Source: Rikenellaceae bacterium (GTDB taxonomy: Bacteria > Bacteroidota > Bacteroidia > Bacteroidales > Rikenellaceae). Taken from it: DNA of 64,000 bases. Positions within the stretch are counted from its first letter, which is position 1, and each line of letters starts with the position of its first letter. Position numbers and translations under genes: made by a program. Below the pieces are notes generated by a model. That model was given only the letters and a program-made list of their open reading frames with translations. It was not told the DNA's origin and searched no databases. Location of the stretch: positions 1 through 64,000 of the forward strand of contig SUZL01000008.1 of assembly GCA_015059925.1 (NCBI GenBank), in the 5' to 3' direction. Positions 33,427-41,690 of the stretch are shown here, in pieces.

Positions 33427-33447
33427 AATAGCTCTTGTTATGCAATT
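33425..33447 (+). repeat. 3' fragment of the dispersed intergenic repeat
   Basis: AAAATAGCTCTTGTTATGCA matches the 3' end of the repeat at 39686-39797 with one change, right after the methyltransferase stop codon. Confidence 0.55.
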
Positions 33448-33463
33448 TTTTGAGAATAAAGGG

Positions 33464-33494
33464 GTGTCCAAAATTATTTTGGGCACTTTTTTTT
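33464..33494 (+). terminator. Terminator of the kinase-trxB-rnz run
   Basis: Stem GTGTCCAAAA / TTTTGGGCAC (one wobble pair) with a TTA loop and eight T residues. Confidence 0.85.
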
Positions 33495-33525
33495 GTATCG
33501 GTGGCATCAAAATCGTCAGAATCAG

Positions 33526-33554
33526 CTAATAATTGGAAATTATTAGTATATTTG
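33526..33554 (+). promoter_or_regulatory. Inverted repeat next to the -7 box of pdxA
   Basis: CTAATAATT (33526-33534), spacer GGA, AATTATTAG (33538-33546) is a perfect 9-bp palindrome ending directly before TATATTTG (33547-33554). It occupies the promoter spacer and would be a good repressor site. Confidence 0.5.
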
Positions 33555-33579
33555 CTGTTTGAAATAGTATGAAATTATT

Positions 33580-34674
33580 ATGTCGGATTCGAGACTCAAG
33601 ATAGGAATTACGCAAGGCGACACCAACGGAGTGGGTTGGGAGGTGATTCTCCGCACCTTCGCCGATCAGCGTATGACGGAGATTTTTACCCCCGTGATCT
33701 ACGGATCGCACAAGGCAGCAAAGGCCTATATGGCGCTGCTCGGCGGGGAGGATTATACGGTGCAGTTTAACATCATCTCGTCGGCGGCAGAGGCCCGCGC
33801 GGCGAAGGTGAACCTCATAGATACGGGCGACGTTGATCCCAAGCCCGGAGTGGCCTCGGCTGAGGGTGGTCGTGCTGCCGTTGAGGCGCTGGAGCGCGCG
33901 GTGGCTGACCTGAAGGATGGTGCGATTGACGCTATGGTGACGGCTCCGATCGACAAGGAGTCGGCGCAGAGCGAGACGTTCCGCTTCACGGGACACACTG
34001 AGTTTATGGCCGCACATCTGGAGGGCGAGCCGATGATGATTATGTGCAGCGAGCGCCTGCGCGTGGGTTTGGTTACGATCCATATCCCCGTTGCGGAGGT
34101 CAGCCGCAGCCTCACGAAGGAGAAGATCGTCGCATCGCTCACGACGCTGCGCCAGACACTCAAGGAGGACTTCGGCGTCGTTGAGCCCCGCATCGCCGTT
34201 CTCTCGCTCAACCCCCACGCGGGTGAGGGCGGTCTGCTCGGCGAGGAGGAGCAGGCGATCATCAAGCCCGCCATCGAGGAGGCTTTCGCAGATGGAGTGT
34301 TGGCATTTGGCCCCTTCCCCTCGGATGGATTGTTCGGCGGTGGCGGGTATGCCAAGTATGACGCGGTGCTGGCTATGTACCACGATCAGGGATTGATCCC
34401 CTTCAAGACACTCTCGCCCGAGGGTGTGAACTTTACGGCAGGCCTGTCGGCCGTGCGCACTTCGCCCGATCACGGCACGGCGTACGACATTGCGGGCAAG
34501 GGTGTGGCCGATGCGCAGTCGATGCGAAACGCTATCTATGCCGCTATCGACATCGTGCGTTGCCGCGAGCAGTGGGCCGAGTGGACGGAGAATCCGTTGC
34601 AGCACTTCGAGCGCGACAAGGGCCGCGATGTGTCGGTGAAGGATCTCAAGCTACCCGAGCAGACGGAGGAGTAG
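33580..34674 (+). CDS. pdxA: 4-hydroxythreonine-4-phosphate dehydrogenase
   Basis: A 364-residue enzyme of the PdxA family, which oxidises 4-phosphohydroxy-L-threonine in pyridoxal-phosphate synthesis. Typical segments are KIGITQGDTNGVGWEVILR, APIDKESAQSETFRFTGHTE, LSLNPHAGEGGLLGEEE and AMYHDQGLIPFK with metal-binding histidines. It is slightly longer than the E. coli enzyme. A palindrome sits inside its promoter. PLP-dependent enzymes such as GcvP are encoded in the same window, but nothing links their regulation. Confidence 0.93.
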   Translation: MSDSRLKIGITQGDTNGVGWEVILRTFADQRMTEIFTPVIYGSHKAAKAYMALLGGEDYTVQFNIISSAAEARAAKVNLIDTGDVDPKPGVASAEGGRAAVEALERAVADLKDGAIDAMVTAPIDKESAQSETFRFTGHTEFMAAHLEGEPMMIMCSERLRVGLVTIHIPVAEVSRSLTKEKIVASLTTLRQTLKEDFGVVEPRIAVLSLNPHAGEGGLLGEEEQAIIKPAIEEAFADGVLAFGPFPSDGLFGGGGYAKYDAVLAMYHDQGLIPFKTLSPEGVNFTAGLSAVRTSPDHGTAYDIAGKGVADAQSMRNAIYAAIDIVRCREQWAEWTENPLQHFERDKGRDVSVKDLKLPEQTEE

Positions 34675-34683
34675 TTGGGACAG

Positions 34684-34711
34684 TGCAGAATGCAAAATTC
34701 AGAATGCAAAT
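34684..34711. repeat. GAATGCAAA / AATTCAGA short repeat
   Basis: Two GAATGCAAA words flank AATTCA in the gap after pdxA, resembling the ATTCAAA repeat at 21686-21734. Confidence 0.4.
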
Positions 34712-34790
34712 GAGGGGCGCATTTTGAGCGGAGCAGGAGCAAGAAGAGTCAAAAGCGATAAGAGACAGGGACGATAAATGGAATAAAATT

Positions 34791-35009
34791 ATGCTGGATC
34801 AGGGATTTACACGTCGAACGAAGGGTAATCTCGCGTTGTGGATTGCGGTTGCGCTGTTGTCGGTCGTAGGGCTTGGCGCAAATGTCTATAAGAGCAACAC
34901 GGGCGAGGAGCTGCAGTGGGCATCGGTCATTGGCGAGGTGGCGATATTTCTGGCAGCAGGATATTTTATCTACGACAATCTTTGCAACAAGCGCAAGGAG
35001 CGAGAGTAA
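34791..35009 (+). CDS. Small membrane protein with two helices (A)
   Basis: A 72-residue protein, MLDQGFTRRTKGNLALWIAV and onward. Two predicted membrane helices cover about residues 15-33 and 45-62, with a short loop containing NTGEEL and a basic tail (CNKRKERE). No family is recognised. It lies 25 bases before a second small membrane protein of the same topology. The basic ends suggest both termini face the cytoplasm. Confidence 0.6.
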   Translation: MLDQGFTRRTKGNLALWIAVALLSVVGLGANVYKSNTGEELQWASVIGEVAIFLAAGYFIYDNLCNKRKERE

Positions 35010-35034
35010 TTTTTAACCCAAAAAGCGGGAGCGT

Positions 35035-35244
35035 ATGAAGCGTGAGACGGTATGGAAGGTGAATATGGTGCTGTGGAGCATAACGCTCGTGGTGTCGGTG
35101 GTTGGCATAGGTTTGTGGGTTAGGGAATACCTGACGATGGGGGAGGCCGATTGGGCACCGATATTTTTCTTCCTATGCTCTTCGTTTAGCGCCGTTGTGT
35201 GGATGATAGTCTATCGCCGCGAAAAGAGAAAAGAAAAACAATAA
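35035..35244 (+). CDS. Small membrane protein with two helices (B)
   Basis: A 69-residue protein, MKRETVWKVNMVLWSITLVV and onward. Two membrane helices cover about residues 10-30 and 42-60, and the tail RREKRKEKQ is strongly basic. Its size, layout and loop composition resemble the upstream protein, so they may be ancient duplicates or two subunits of one complex. No known family. Confidence 0.6.
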   Translation: MKRETVWKVNMVLWSITLVVSVVGIGLWVREYLTMGEADWAPIFFFLCSSFSAVVWMIVYRREKRKEKQ

Positions 35245-35247
35245 AAA

Positions 35248-35391
35248 ATGAGATTCCCATCGCCACTCGCTACGCTTGTGCCGGGTGGGCGTTTTGAGGG
35301 AGTTCGAGTAAATTTTGAATTAATAGAATCGGACGATGTATTCCGTCTCGTAATTGTGGAAGCGTCGGAGGATTCAAAACATAAAACTTAA
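35248..35391 (+). CDS. Possible 47-residue leader peptide before thrS
   Basis: An ATG at 35248 opens a 47-codon frame ([20 protein letters not shown] and onward) that ends at TAA 35389-35391, eight bases before the thrS start. Third-position GC is lower than in the neighbouring genes, and there is no run of threonine codons, so it is weakly supported. Confidence 0.22.
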   Translation: MRFPSPLATLVPGGRFEGVRVNFELIESDDVFRLVIVEASEDSKHKT

Positions 35392-35399
35392 ATAACGCT

Positions 35400-37346
35400 A
35401 TGATTAAAATCACTTTTCCCGATGGCAACGTCAAGGAGTTTGCCGCAGGGACAACTGCTTACCAAGTAGCCGAGAGCATCAGCCCTCGTTTAGCTGCCGA
35501 CTGTCTGGCCGCTTCGGTAAATGACGAGACTGTCGATATGAGCCGCTCAATCGACACTGACGCAACAATCAAGTTCTACAAGTGGGACGATGCGGAGGGC
35601 AAGCACGCCTTCTGGCACACCTCATCACACCTGCTGGCCGAGGCCTTGCAGGCGCTCTATCCGGGCATCAAGTTCGGTATCGGTCCCGCTATCGAGAACG
35701 GTTTTTATTACGATGTAGATTCTCCCACACCCATCACCGAGGGCGACCTGCCTGCAATCGAGAAGAAGATGCAGGAGCTGGCTCGCCAGAAGGAGGTGCT
35801 GGTACGCTCGGAGGTGTCGAAGGCCGAGGCGCTGAAGACCTTTACCGAGAAGGGCGATCAATATAAGGTGGAGCTGATTCAGGATCTGGAGGATGGCACC
35901 ATCTCATTCTATACCAATGGCGATTTCACCGACTTGTGCCGCGGCCCGCATATCCCCAATACGGGTGTTATCAAGGCCGTGAAGCTCACCTCGGTGGCTG
36001 GTGCTTACTGGCGCGGAAACGAGAAGAACAAGATGCTGACGCGTATCTATGGCGTATCGTTCCCCAAGAAGTCGATGCTCGACGAGTATCTCGTAATGAT
36101 CGAGGAGGCCAAGAAGCGCGACCACCGCAAGCTGGGTAAGGATCTCGAGCTCTTTATGTTCTCACAGCGCGTAGGTCAGGGCCTGCCGATGTGGCTTCCG
36201 AAGGGTGCCGAGCTGCGCGACCGTCTGGAGCGCTTCCTGCGCCAGATTCAGAAGGATTATGGCTATCAGCAGGTTATCACGCCGCACATCGGTAACAAGG
36301 ATCTCTACGTTACCTCGGGCCACTATGCAAAGTATGGCAAGGATTCGTTCCAGCCCATCCACACGCCGTTCGAGGGCGAGGAGTATCTGCTGAAGCCGAT
36401 GAACTGCCCCCACCACTGCGAGATCTACCGCTCGAAGCCCCGCTCGTACAAGGATCTGCCCGTACGTCTGGCCGAGTTTGGTACTGTTTATCGTTACGAG
36501 CAGTCGGGCGAGTTGCACGGCCTGACGCGCGTGCGTAGCTTTACGCAGGATGATGCACACCTCTTCGTGCGTCCCGACCAGTTGCTGGAGGAGTTCGAGA
36601 AGGTTATCGACATCGTGCTCTACATCTTCCGCACGCTGAAGTTCGACAACTACACCGCACAGATCTCACTGCGCGATCCCAACAATACGGAGAAGTATAT
36701 CGGCTCGGACGAGAATTGGGAGAAGGCCGAGGGCGCTATCATTCAGGCTTGCCGCGAGAAGGGCTTGAACACCACCGTTGAGCTTGGCGAGGCGGCGTTC
36801 TATGGCCCCAAGCTGGACTTTATGGTGAAGGATGCGCTGGGCCGCAGCTGGCAGCTCGGTACGATTCAGGTGGATTACAACCTGCCCGAGCGTTTCGACC
36901 TTACATACAAGGGCAACGACGATAAGCTGCACCGCCCGATTATGATTCACCGTGCGCCGTTCGGCTCGATGGAGCGCTTCGTGGCCGTTCTGCTGGAGCA
37001 TACGGCAGGTAAGTTCCCCTTGTGGCTCACGCCCGATCAGGCCGTTATCCTGCCCATCTCGGAGAAGTTCAACGACTACGCTAACGAGGTGGCTAAGCGA
37101 TTGGCAAAGGATGACGTGCGTGTGCAGGTGGACGAGCGTAACGAGAAGATCGGCCGCAAGATCCGCGATAATGAGCTCAAGCGTATCCCGTTCCTGCTCA
37201 TCGTCGGCGAGAAGGAGGCCGCCGAGGGTAAGGTGTCGGTTCGCGTGCAGGGCGAGGGCGACAAGGGCGCGATGAGCGTCGAGGAGTTCGCAGCACACAT
37301 CAACTCGCTCGTGAAGGCTGAGACTGAAGCAAATAAGATGGAGTAA
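35400..37346 (+). CDS. thrS: Threonyl-tRNA synthetase
   Basis: A 648-residue class II synthetase. Residues 1-62 are the TGS domain, 65-230 the editing-type second additional domain ([20 protein letters not shown]), 240-535 the catalytic core with zinc ligand Cys in [16 protein letters not shown], and 540-640 the anticodon-binding domain. Motif 2 is seen at [18 protein letters not shown]. Length is normal. infC follows 41 bases downstream, the usual order. Confidence 0.95.
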   Translation: MIKITFPDGNVKEFAAGTTAYQVAESISPRLAADCLAASVNDETVDMSRSIDTDATIKFYKWDDAEGKHAFWHTSSHLLAEALQALYPGIKFGIGPAIENGFYYDVDSPTPITEGDLPAIEKKMQELARQKEVLVRSEVSKAEALKTFTEKGDQYKVELIQDLEDGTISFYTNGDFTDLCRGPHIPNTGVIKAVKLTSVAGAYWRGNEKNKMLTRIYGVSFPKKSMLDEYLVMIEEAKKRDHRKLGKDLELFMFSQRVGQGLPMWLPKGAELRDRLERFLRQIQKDYGYQQVITPHIGNKDLYVTSGHYAKYGKDSFQPIHTPFEGEEYLLKPMNCPHHCEIYRSKPRSYKDLPVRLAEFGTVYRYEQSGELHGLTRVRSFTQDDAHLFVRPDQLLEEFEKVIDIVLYIFRTLKFDNYTAQISLRDPNNTEKYIGSDENWEKAEGAIIQACREKGLNTTVELGEAAFYGPKLDFMVKDALGRSWQLGTIQVDYNLPERFDLTYKGNDDKLHRPIMIHRAPFGSMERFVAVLLEHTAGKFPLWLTPDQAVILPISEKFNDYANEVAKRLAKDDVRVQVDERNEKIGRKIRDNELKRIPFLLIVGEKEAAEGKVSVRVQGEGDKGAMSVEEFAAHINSLVKAETEANKME

Positions 37347-37387
37347 GACTCCGAAAATAACATAAGTTAAACGAACAAGTAACTAAT

Positions 37388-37990
37388 TTGGCAATTACAC
37401 AAAAACCTTTTCCGCCCCGTCCGATGAACGGCGGAAACAAGCCTCAGCAGGGGATGCGAGGCCGTCGCGTAGAGAAAGAGAATCCCAACCGTATCAATGG
37501 CGAGATTACGGCACCTATGGTGCGTCTCGTTGGCGAAAACGTAGAGCCCAACTTGGTGGTGCCCATCAAGCAGGCGTTGGCTATGGCCGAGGAGATGGAG
37601 TTGGATCTGATCGAGATCTCGCCCAAGGCCGAGCCGCCCGTGTGCCGCATTGCCGACTATCAGAAGTTCCTCTACCAGCAGAAGCGTAAGGCCAAGGAGA
37701 TCAAGGCTAAGCAGGTGAAGGTGGTTGTGAAGGAGATTCGTTTCGGCCCGCAGACCGATGACCACGACTACAACTTCAAACTCAAGCACGCCGAGAACTT
37801 CATCAAGGAGGGTGCCAAGGTTAAGGCCTCGGTATTCTTCCGCGGTCGCTCGATCGTCTTCAAGGAGCAGGGCGAGATTTTGCTGCTGCGCTTTGCAACC
37901 GATCTGGAGGAGATCGCTAAGGTGGAGCTTATGCCCAAGCTCGACGGCAAGAAGATGAATATGATCCTCGCCCCGAAGAGCAAGAAGTAG
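37388..37990 (+). CDS. infC: Translation initiation factor IF-3 (TTG start)
   Basis: A 200-residue IF-3. The start is TTG at 37388-37390 (then GCAATTACACAAAAA), giving [16 protein letters not shown]; the first ATG codes for residue 13 and would leave a shorter but still complete IF-3. IF-3 rejects non-canonical start codons, and rare starts in infC are a known autoregulatory device. The N-terminal domain ([20 protein letters not shown]) and C-terminal domain ([20 protein letters not shown]) are complete. A strong terminator follows, and rpmI and rplT, the usual next genes, are absent. Confidence 0.9.
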   Translation: MAITQKPFPPRPMNGGNKPQQGMRGRRVEKENPNRINGEITAPMVRLVGENVEPNLVVPIKQALAMAEEMELDLIEISPKAEPPVCRIADYQKFLYQQKRKAKEIKAKQVKVVVKEIRFGPQTDDHDYNFKLKHAENFIKEGAKVKASVFFRGRSIVFKEQGEILLLRFATDLEEIAKVELMPKLDGKKMNMILAPKSKK

Positions 37991-38006
37991 GGGGTGTAAT
38001 ATCTTT

Positions 38007-38053
38007 ATCCGTTTTCGGGGGTTGGTGAGCCGACTCCCGAATCGGATTTTTTT
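38007..38053 (+). terminator. Terminator after infC
   Basis: Stem ATCCG...CGGAT enclosing TCGGG-G-GTTGG, loop TGAG, CCGAC-T-CCCGA, then seven T residues. Confidence 0.75.
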
Positions 38054-38061
38054 GTGTTTAG

Positions 38062-39027
38062 ATGAATTTTTCCGAGAAGATATTTTCCATCGGCTCCGAC
38101 GAGGAGTTCGAGGCTGTGGCGTTGGCGTTGTTCAGATGTCAGGCTGAGCGGTGTGCTCCGTATCGAGAGTATATCGAGCTGTTGGGAGTTGATCCCGAGG
38201 CGGTTGCGAGCGTGGAGGAGATTCCGTTCCTCCCGATCGAGCTCTTCAAGCTGCGCGATGTATATTGCGGTGAGCGTGAGCCCGAGAAGGTCTTTACCTC
38301 GAGCAGCACGACGGGACAGACGCCCTCGCGCCATCTGATGCAGTCGCTCGCGCTGTATGAGCGGGCCTTCACGACGGCATTTGAGCATTTCTACGGTGCG
38401 GCCGAGGGGTGGAGCATCTACGGACTGCTGCCCAACTACCTCCAAAGGGAGGGTTCGTCGCTCGTCTATATGGTCGATCGACTCATCGAACGCTGCGGCT
38501 CGGGAGGGTTCTATCTGCACGATTATGAGCGACTTCTGTCCGATATGGCCGCCGACGAAAAGCCCAAGATTCTGCTCGGCGTGAGCTATGCCCTGTGGGA
38601 TCTGGCCGAGCGCTATGCGCCGCGATTGGAGAATACGATCGTGATGGAGACGGGCGGAATGAAGGGCCGCCGCGAGGAGCTGCCGAAGGCGGAGTTTCAC
38701 AAGATTCTCTGCGAGGGCTTCGGCGTGGAGCGGATTCATTCGGAGTACGGTATGGCCGAGCTTACGTCGCAGGCCTACTCGTCGGGCGAGGGCGTGTTCC
38801 GCACGCCACGCTGGATGCGAGTGATGGTGCGCGATGTGAATAATCCTCTGAAAATGCTTCCTGCGGGGGCGCGTGGTGCGATAAACATCATCGATTTGGC
38901 CAACCTCTCGTCGTGCGCGTTCGTCGCAACGCAGGATGTGGGGCAGTGCTTCGAGGGTGGAGAGTTTCGCATCGATGGCCGTCTGTCGGGAGCGGAAGTG
39001 AGAGGATGTAATCTATTAATACAGTAG
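38062..39027 (+). CDS. LuxE-like acyl-protein synthetase / acyl-activating enzyme
   Basis: A 321-residue protein of the LuxE branch of the adenylate-forming superfamily. The nucleotide loop is FTSSSTTGQTPSRH near residue 80. ETGGMKGRREELPKAEFHKI and IHSEYGMAELTSQAYS are the typical central motifs, and ANLSSCAFVATQDVG the late one. LuxE itself activates a fatty acid and holds it on a cysteine. It starts nine bases after the infC terminator and ends five bases before a cytidylyltransferase gene, so the two are probably co-expressed. The acyl or amino substrate is unknown. Confidence 0.75.
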   Translation: MNFSEKIFSIGSDEEFEAVALALFRCQAERCAPYREYIELLGVDPEAVASVEEIPFLPIELFKLRDVYCGEREPEKVFTSSSTTGQTPSRHLMQSLALYERAFTTAFEHFYGAAEGWSIYGLLPNYLQREGSSLVYMVDRLIERCGSGGFYLHDYERLLSDMAADEKPKILLGVSYALWDLAERYAPRLENTIVMETGGMKGRREELPKAEFHKILCEGFGVERIHSEYGMAELTSQAYSSGEGVFRTPRWMRVMVRDVNNPLKMLPAGARGAINIIDLANLSSCAFVATQDVGQCFEGGEFRIDGRLSGAEVRGCNLLIQ

Positions 39028-39032
39028 CGATT

Positions 39033-39686
39033 ATGCGAAGAGTAGCCTTTGTGCCCATACGTTTGAACAGTCAGCGCGTCGAGGGTAAGAATCTGCGCGA
39101 GTTGGGAGGTCGTCCGCTGATGGCGTACCTGCTGGAGAGTTTGGCGGCGGCGCGGAACATCGATAAAGTCTATGTCTATTGCAGCAATCCCGCCATTGTG
39201 GAGTATCTGCCCGAGGGTGTGGAGTGGTTGCAGCGCGACGAGCGTCTGGATCAGAACACGACTCTCGGCGAGGAGATCTACGATGCCTTCACGCGCGAGG
39301 TCGAGGCCGATATTTATATTCTCGCCCACGCGACTTCGCCCTTTATCCGCACCGCGACAATCGAGCAGGCCGTTCGGAGTGTGGAGAGTGGTGAGTACGA
39401 CTCGGCCTTTAGTGCCGAGCGGGTGCAGACCTTCGCGTGGTGGCAGGGCCGACCGCTCAATTATTCGTTGCAGCACGTTCCGCGAACGCAGGATCTCGAG
39501 CCTCTGTATGTCGAGACCTCGGCCTTTTTCGTCTTTCGGGCGGAGGTGTGGCGCGAGCAGCATCGACGTATAGGTCAGAGGCCGTATATGGCTGTTACTG
39601 ATCGAATTGAGAGTATGGATATTGATAATCCTGATGATTTTTTGTTGGCGGAGGCGATAGTAACGGCCGGGCTAAATAAGAAATAG
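39033..39686 (+). CDS. CMP-sugar (acylneuraminate-type) cytidylyltransferase
   Basis: A 217-residue nucleotidyltransferase. The N-terminal motif is VAFVPIRLNSQRVEGKNLRE, in the place of the R-x-G-S-K-x-x-x-x-K motif of NeuA. ILAHATSPFIRTATIEQAV carries the substrate-binding region, and the C-terminal MDIDNPDDFLLAEAIV the metal-binding DxDxPDD element. It should activate a nonulosonic or related acid with CTP. No sialic-acid synthase or capsule genes are nearby; its only partner is the LuxE-like ligase, an unusual pairing. Confidence 0.8.
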   Translation: MRRVAFVPIRLNSQRVEGKNLRELGGRPLMAYLLESLAAARNIDKVYVYCSNPAIVEYLPEGVEWLQRDERLDQNTTLGEEIYDAFTREVEADIYILAHATSPFIRTATIEQAVRSVESGEYDSAFSAERVQTFAWWQGRPLNYSLQHVPRTQDLEPLYVETSAFFVFRAEVWREQHRRIGQRPYMAVTDRIESMDIDNPDDFLLAEAIVTAGLNKK

Positions 39687-39797
39687 TCTAACAAGGCTCT
39701 TTTGGCGTCTGGCTTGACCGCGAAATCCTCACATACGCCTGAGTATGCTGCGGTTCCTCGGTCGGCGACCAGCCTCAAAATAGCTCTTGTTATACAA
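39686..39797 (+). repeat. Dispersed ~112-bp intergenic repeat, full copy
   Basis: Begins GTCTAACAAGG, has ACGCCTGAGTATGCTGCG in the middle and ends CTCTTGTTATACAA. Another full copy is at 58378-58487, with partial copies at 33425, 44349 and 53668. The ends are near-inverted (TAACAAGG / CCTTGTTA-like). Confidence 0.65.
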
Positions 39798-39811
39798 TTT
39801 CTGAAAAAAAG

Positions 39812-39836
39812 TGGGTGTCCTTTCGGGGCACCCATA
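39812..39836. terminator. Terminator between the cytidylyltransferase and rsmG
   Basis: GGGTGTCC, loop TTTC, GGGGCACCC followed by ATATTTTATTT; a run of A on the left suggests it works in both directions. Confidence 0.7.
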
Positions 39837-39838
39837 TT

Positions 39839-40462
39839 TTATTTGGCTGTATAGACAACTTTTTTCGTCTCAAAAAACTCCTCCTCGAAAAACTCCGAGA
39901 TGGCTATCTCCCTCCACTTCATCTTGGTGGCCGCGAGCTCCTCCCTCAGATCGCCGCCCTTGAGGTAGAGGATTCCGTTGGGGAGCGTGCCCCGCTGGCC
40001 GCGCTCGATCTTCGACCAAATCCACTTCACAAACTGCGGCATCTCGGTAACGGCACGCGAGATGACGTAGTCGAATCGCTCGGGAATCTGCTCTACGCGC
40101 GTATGACGCGCGTCTATATTAGTAATGCCCGCACCCTCGCATACGCCCTTCACTACGGTGATCTTCTTGCCGATCGAGTCGGCCGAGACGAACTGCACCT
40201 CGGGGAACATAATCGCAAGCGGCACACTCGGAAAGCCGCCGCCGCATCCGACATCCAACACCCTCGCACCAGCCTCGAATTGGCATACGCGGGCGATGGC
40301 GAGCGAGTGCAGAACGTGGCGCAGATACAACTGGTCGAAGTCCTTGCGCGAGATGACGTTGATCTTCGAGTTCCAGTCGGCGTAGAGTGCGTAGAGCGCC
40401 TCGTACTGCTCCTTCTGGCGTGGGGTGAGCGTGGGGAAGTATTTTTCGATTAGGGAGATCAT
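39839..40462 (-). CDS. rsmG: 16S rRNA (guanine527-N7)-methyltransferase
   Basis: A 207-residue RsmG/GidB protein with SAM motif VLDVGCGGGFPSVPLAIMFP and the downstream VISRAVTEMPQFVKW. It methylates G527 of 16S rRNA. It follows rlmN by 15 bases on the same strand, making a small rRNA-modification operon. Length is normal. Confidence 0.93.
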   Translation of the reverse strand: MISLIEKYFPTLTPRQKEQYEALYALYADWNSKINVISRKDFDQLYLRHVLHSLAIARVCQFEAGARVLDVGCGGGFPSVPLAIMFPEVQFVSADSIGKKITVVKGVCEGAGITNIDARHTRVEQIPERFDYVISRAVTEMPQFVKWIWSKIERGQRGTLPNGILYLKGGDLREELAATKMKWREIAISEFFEEEFFETKKVVYTAK

Positions 40463-40477
40463 AGCGTTTTTCGGGTT

Positions 40478-41518
40478 TTATTTCACGTTATTCTTCTGCT
40501 CGGCCGTTGAGAGCAGACCGCAGGCGGCCTTGATGTCCTCGCCGCGTGAGGCGCGGATCGTAGTCTGTATTCCCTTGACTGTCAACGTGTCGCGGAAGGC
40601 TCGCATACGCTCGTCTGAGGGCGAGAAGTAGGGCGAGTCGGGAATCTTGTGGAAACGGATGAGGTTGATGCGGCACTTGATGCCGTCCAGCAGGCGGCAC
40701 AACTCCTTGATATGCGCGGGCGAGTCGTTCAGCCCCTCCATCACGATATACTCGAACGAGACGCGGCGCTGGCCCGTAAAGTCGTAGCGGCGCAGGGTGT
40801 CGCACACCTCGCGTATGGGGTAGGCATTCTCGATGGGCATAATCTCGCGGCGCTCCTCGTGGAAGGGGTTGTGCAGGCTGATGGCAAGATGCACCTTCGA
40901 CTCCTGCAGGAAGCGATCTAGCTCGCGGCCGACGCCTGCCGTTGAGAGCGTTACGCGCGTGGGCGACCAGCCCATACCCCAATCCGAGGTGATGATCTTC
41001 AAGGCGCGCAGCACGTTGTCGATGTTGTCCAGCGGCTCGCCCATACCCATAAATACAAGGTTCGTAAGGCGATCTGACTCGGGGATTGAGAGCACTTGGT
41101 TGATTATCTCCGTGGTCGAGAGCGAGTGTTGCAGCCCCTGACGGCCCGTAGCGCAGAAGCGGCAACCCATACGGCAACCCGCCTGCGACGATACGCAGAG
41201 CGTGGCGCGGTCGCCATCGGGGATGTAGGCCGACTCGATGTACTCACCCTGCAAGGTGCGGAACAGGTACTTCTTTGTGCCATCGACAGAGCAGCTCTCC
41301 TTGAGTGGAGGGGTGAGCCCCAACGAGTAATTCTCGCTCAGAGCGGCACGCGCGGCCTTCGAGAGATTGGTCATCTGATCAATATCGCGCACGCGCTGCG
41401 TGTAGAGCCAACGCGCAATCTGCCCCGCCGCAAAACGGGGTAGAGAGTTGGAGGCGCAGAGGTTGCCGAGTTCGTCGAGAGTAAGGCCGTAAAGGCTCGG
41501 TTTTGGGCTCTGTAACAT
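40478..41518 (-). CDS. rlmN: 23S rRNA (adenine2503-C2)-methyltransferase RlmN
   Basis: A 346-residue radical-SAM methyltransferase. The iron-sulfur motif CRMGCRFC (CxxxCxxC) lies near residue 113, preceded by ATLCVSSQAG. GMGEPLDN, LSTAGVG and the second catalytic cysteine in IKAACGLLS near the C-terminus are all present. It methylates C2 of A2503 in 23S rRNA and A37 of some tRNAs. The promoter on the minus strand has TACTTTTG at plus 41541-41548. Confidence 0.95.
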   Translation of the reverse strand: MLQSPKPSLYGLTLDELGNLCASNSLPRFAAGQIARWLYTQRVRDIDQMTNLSKAARAALSENYSLGLTPPLKESCSVDGTKKYLFRTLQGEYIESAYIPDGDRATLCVSSQAGCRMGCRFCATGRQGLQHSLSTTEIINQVLSIPESDRLTNLVFMGMGEPLDNIDNVLRALKIITSDWGMGWSPTRVTLSTAGVGRELDRFLQESKVHLAISLHNPFHEERREIMPIENAYPIREVCDTLRRYDFTGQRRVSFEYIVMEGLNDSPAHIKELCRLLDGIKCRINLIRFHKIPDSPYFSPSDERMRAFRDTLTVKGIQTTIRASRGEDIKAACGLLSTAEQKNNVK

Positions 41519-41540
41519 AGCAAAAATCTAACTACTGCAA

Positions 41541-41548
41541 CAAAAGTA
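41541..41548 (-). promoter_or_regulatory. -7 box (TACTTTTG) of the rlmN-rsmG operon
   Basis: Exact TAnnTTTG match 23 bases before the ATG; the -33 region is a T-rich run without a clear TTG. Confidence 0.45.
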
Positions 41549-41603
41549 AAAAAAAAATGAAGATTTTTCTTCGATGTGCATTATTTTTTGGAATTTTATC
41601 ATT

Positions 41604-41611
41604 ATATTTGC
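41604..41611 (+). promoter_or_regulatory. -7 box (TATATTTG) of the tonB gene
   Basis: Exact TAnnTTTG match, leaving a leader of about 75 bases before the ATG. The -33 is not clear. Confidence 0.45.
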
Positions 41612-41690
41612 CCAAACAACTGCGGGTATGCCCCTTTTGTCCCCAACTTAGAACGAACAAATTAAATTAAAAATAAAAAACTACAACAGT

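Noticed and set aside
33526..34605. Leftward frame of 359 codons opposite pdxA
   Set aside because: Antisense shadow of a clearly recognisable pdxA.
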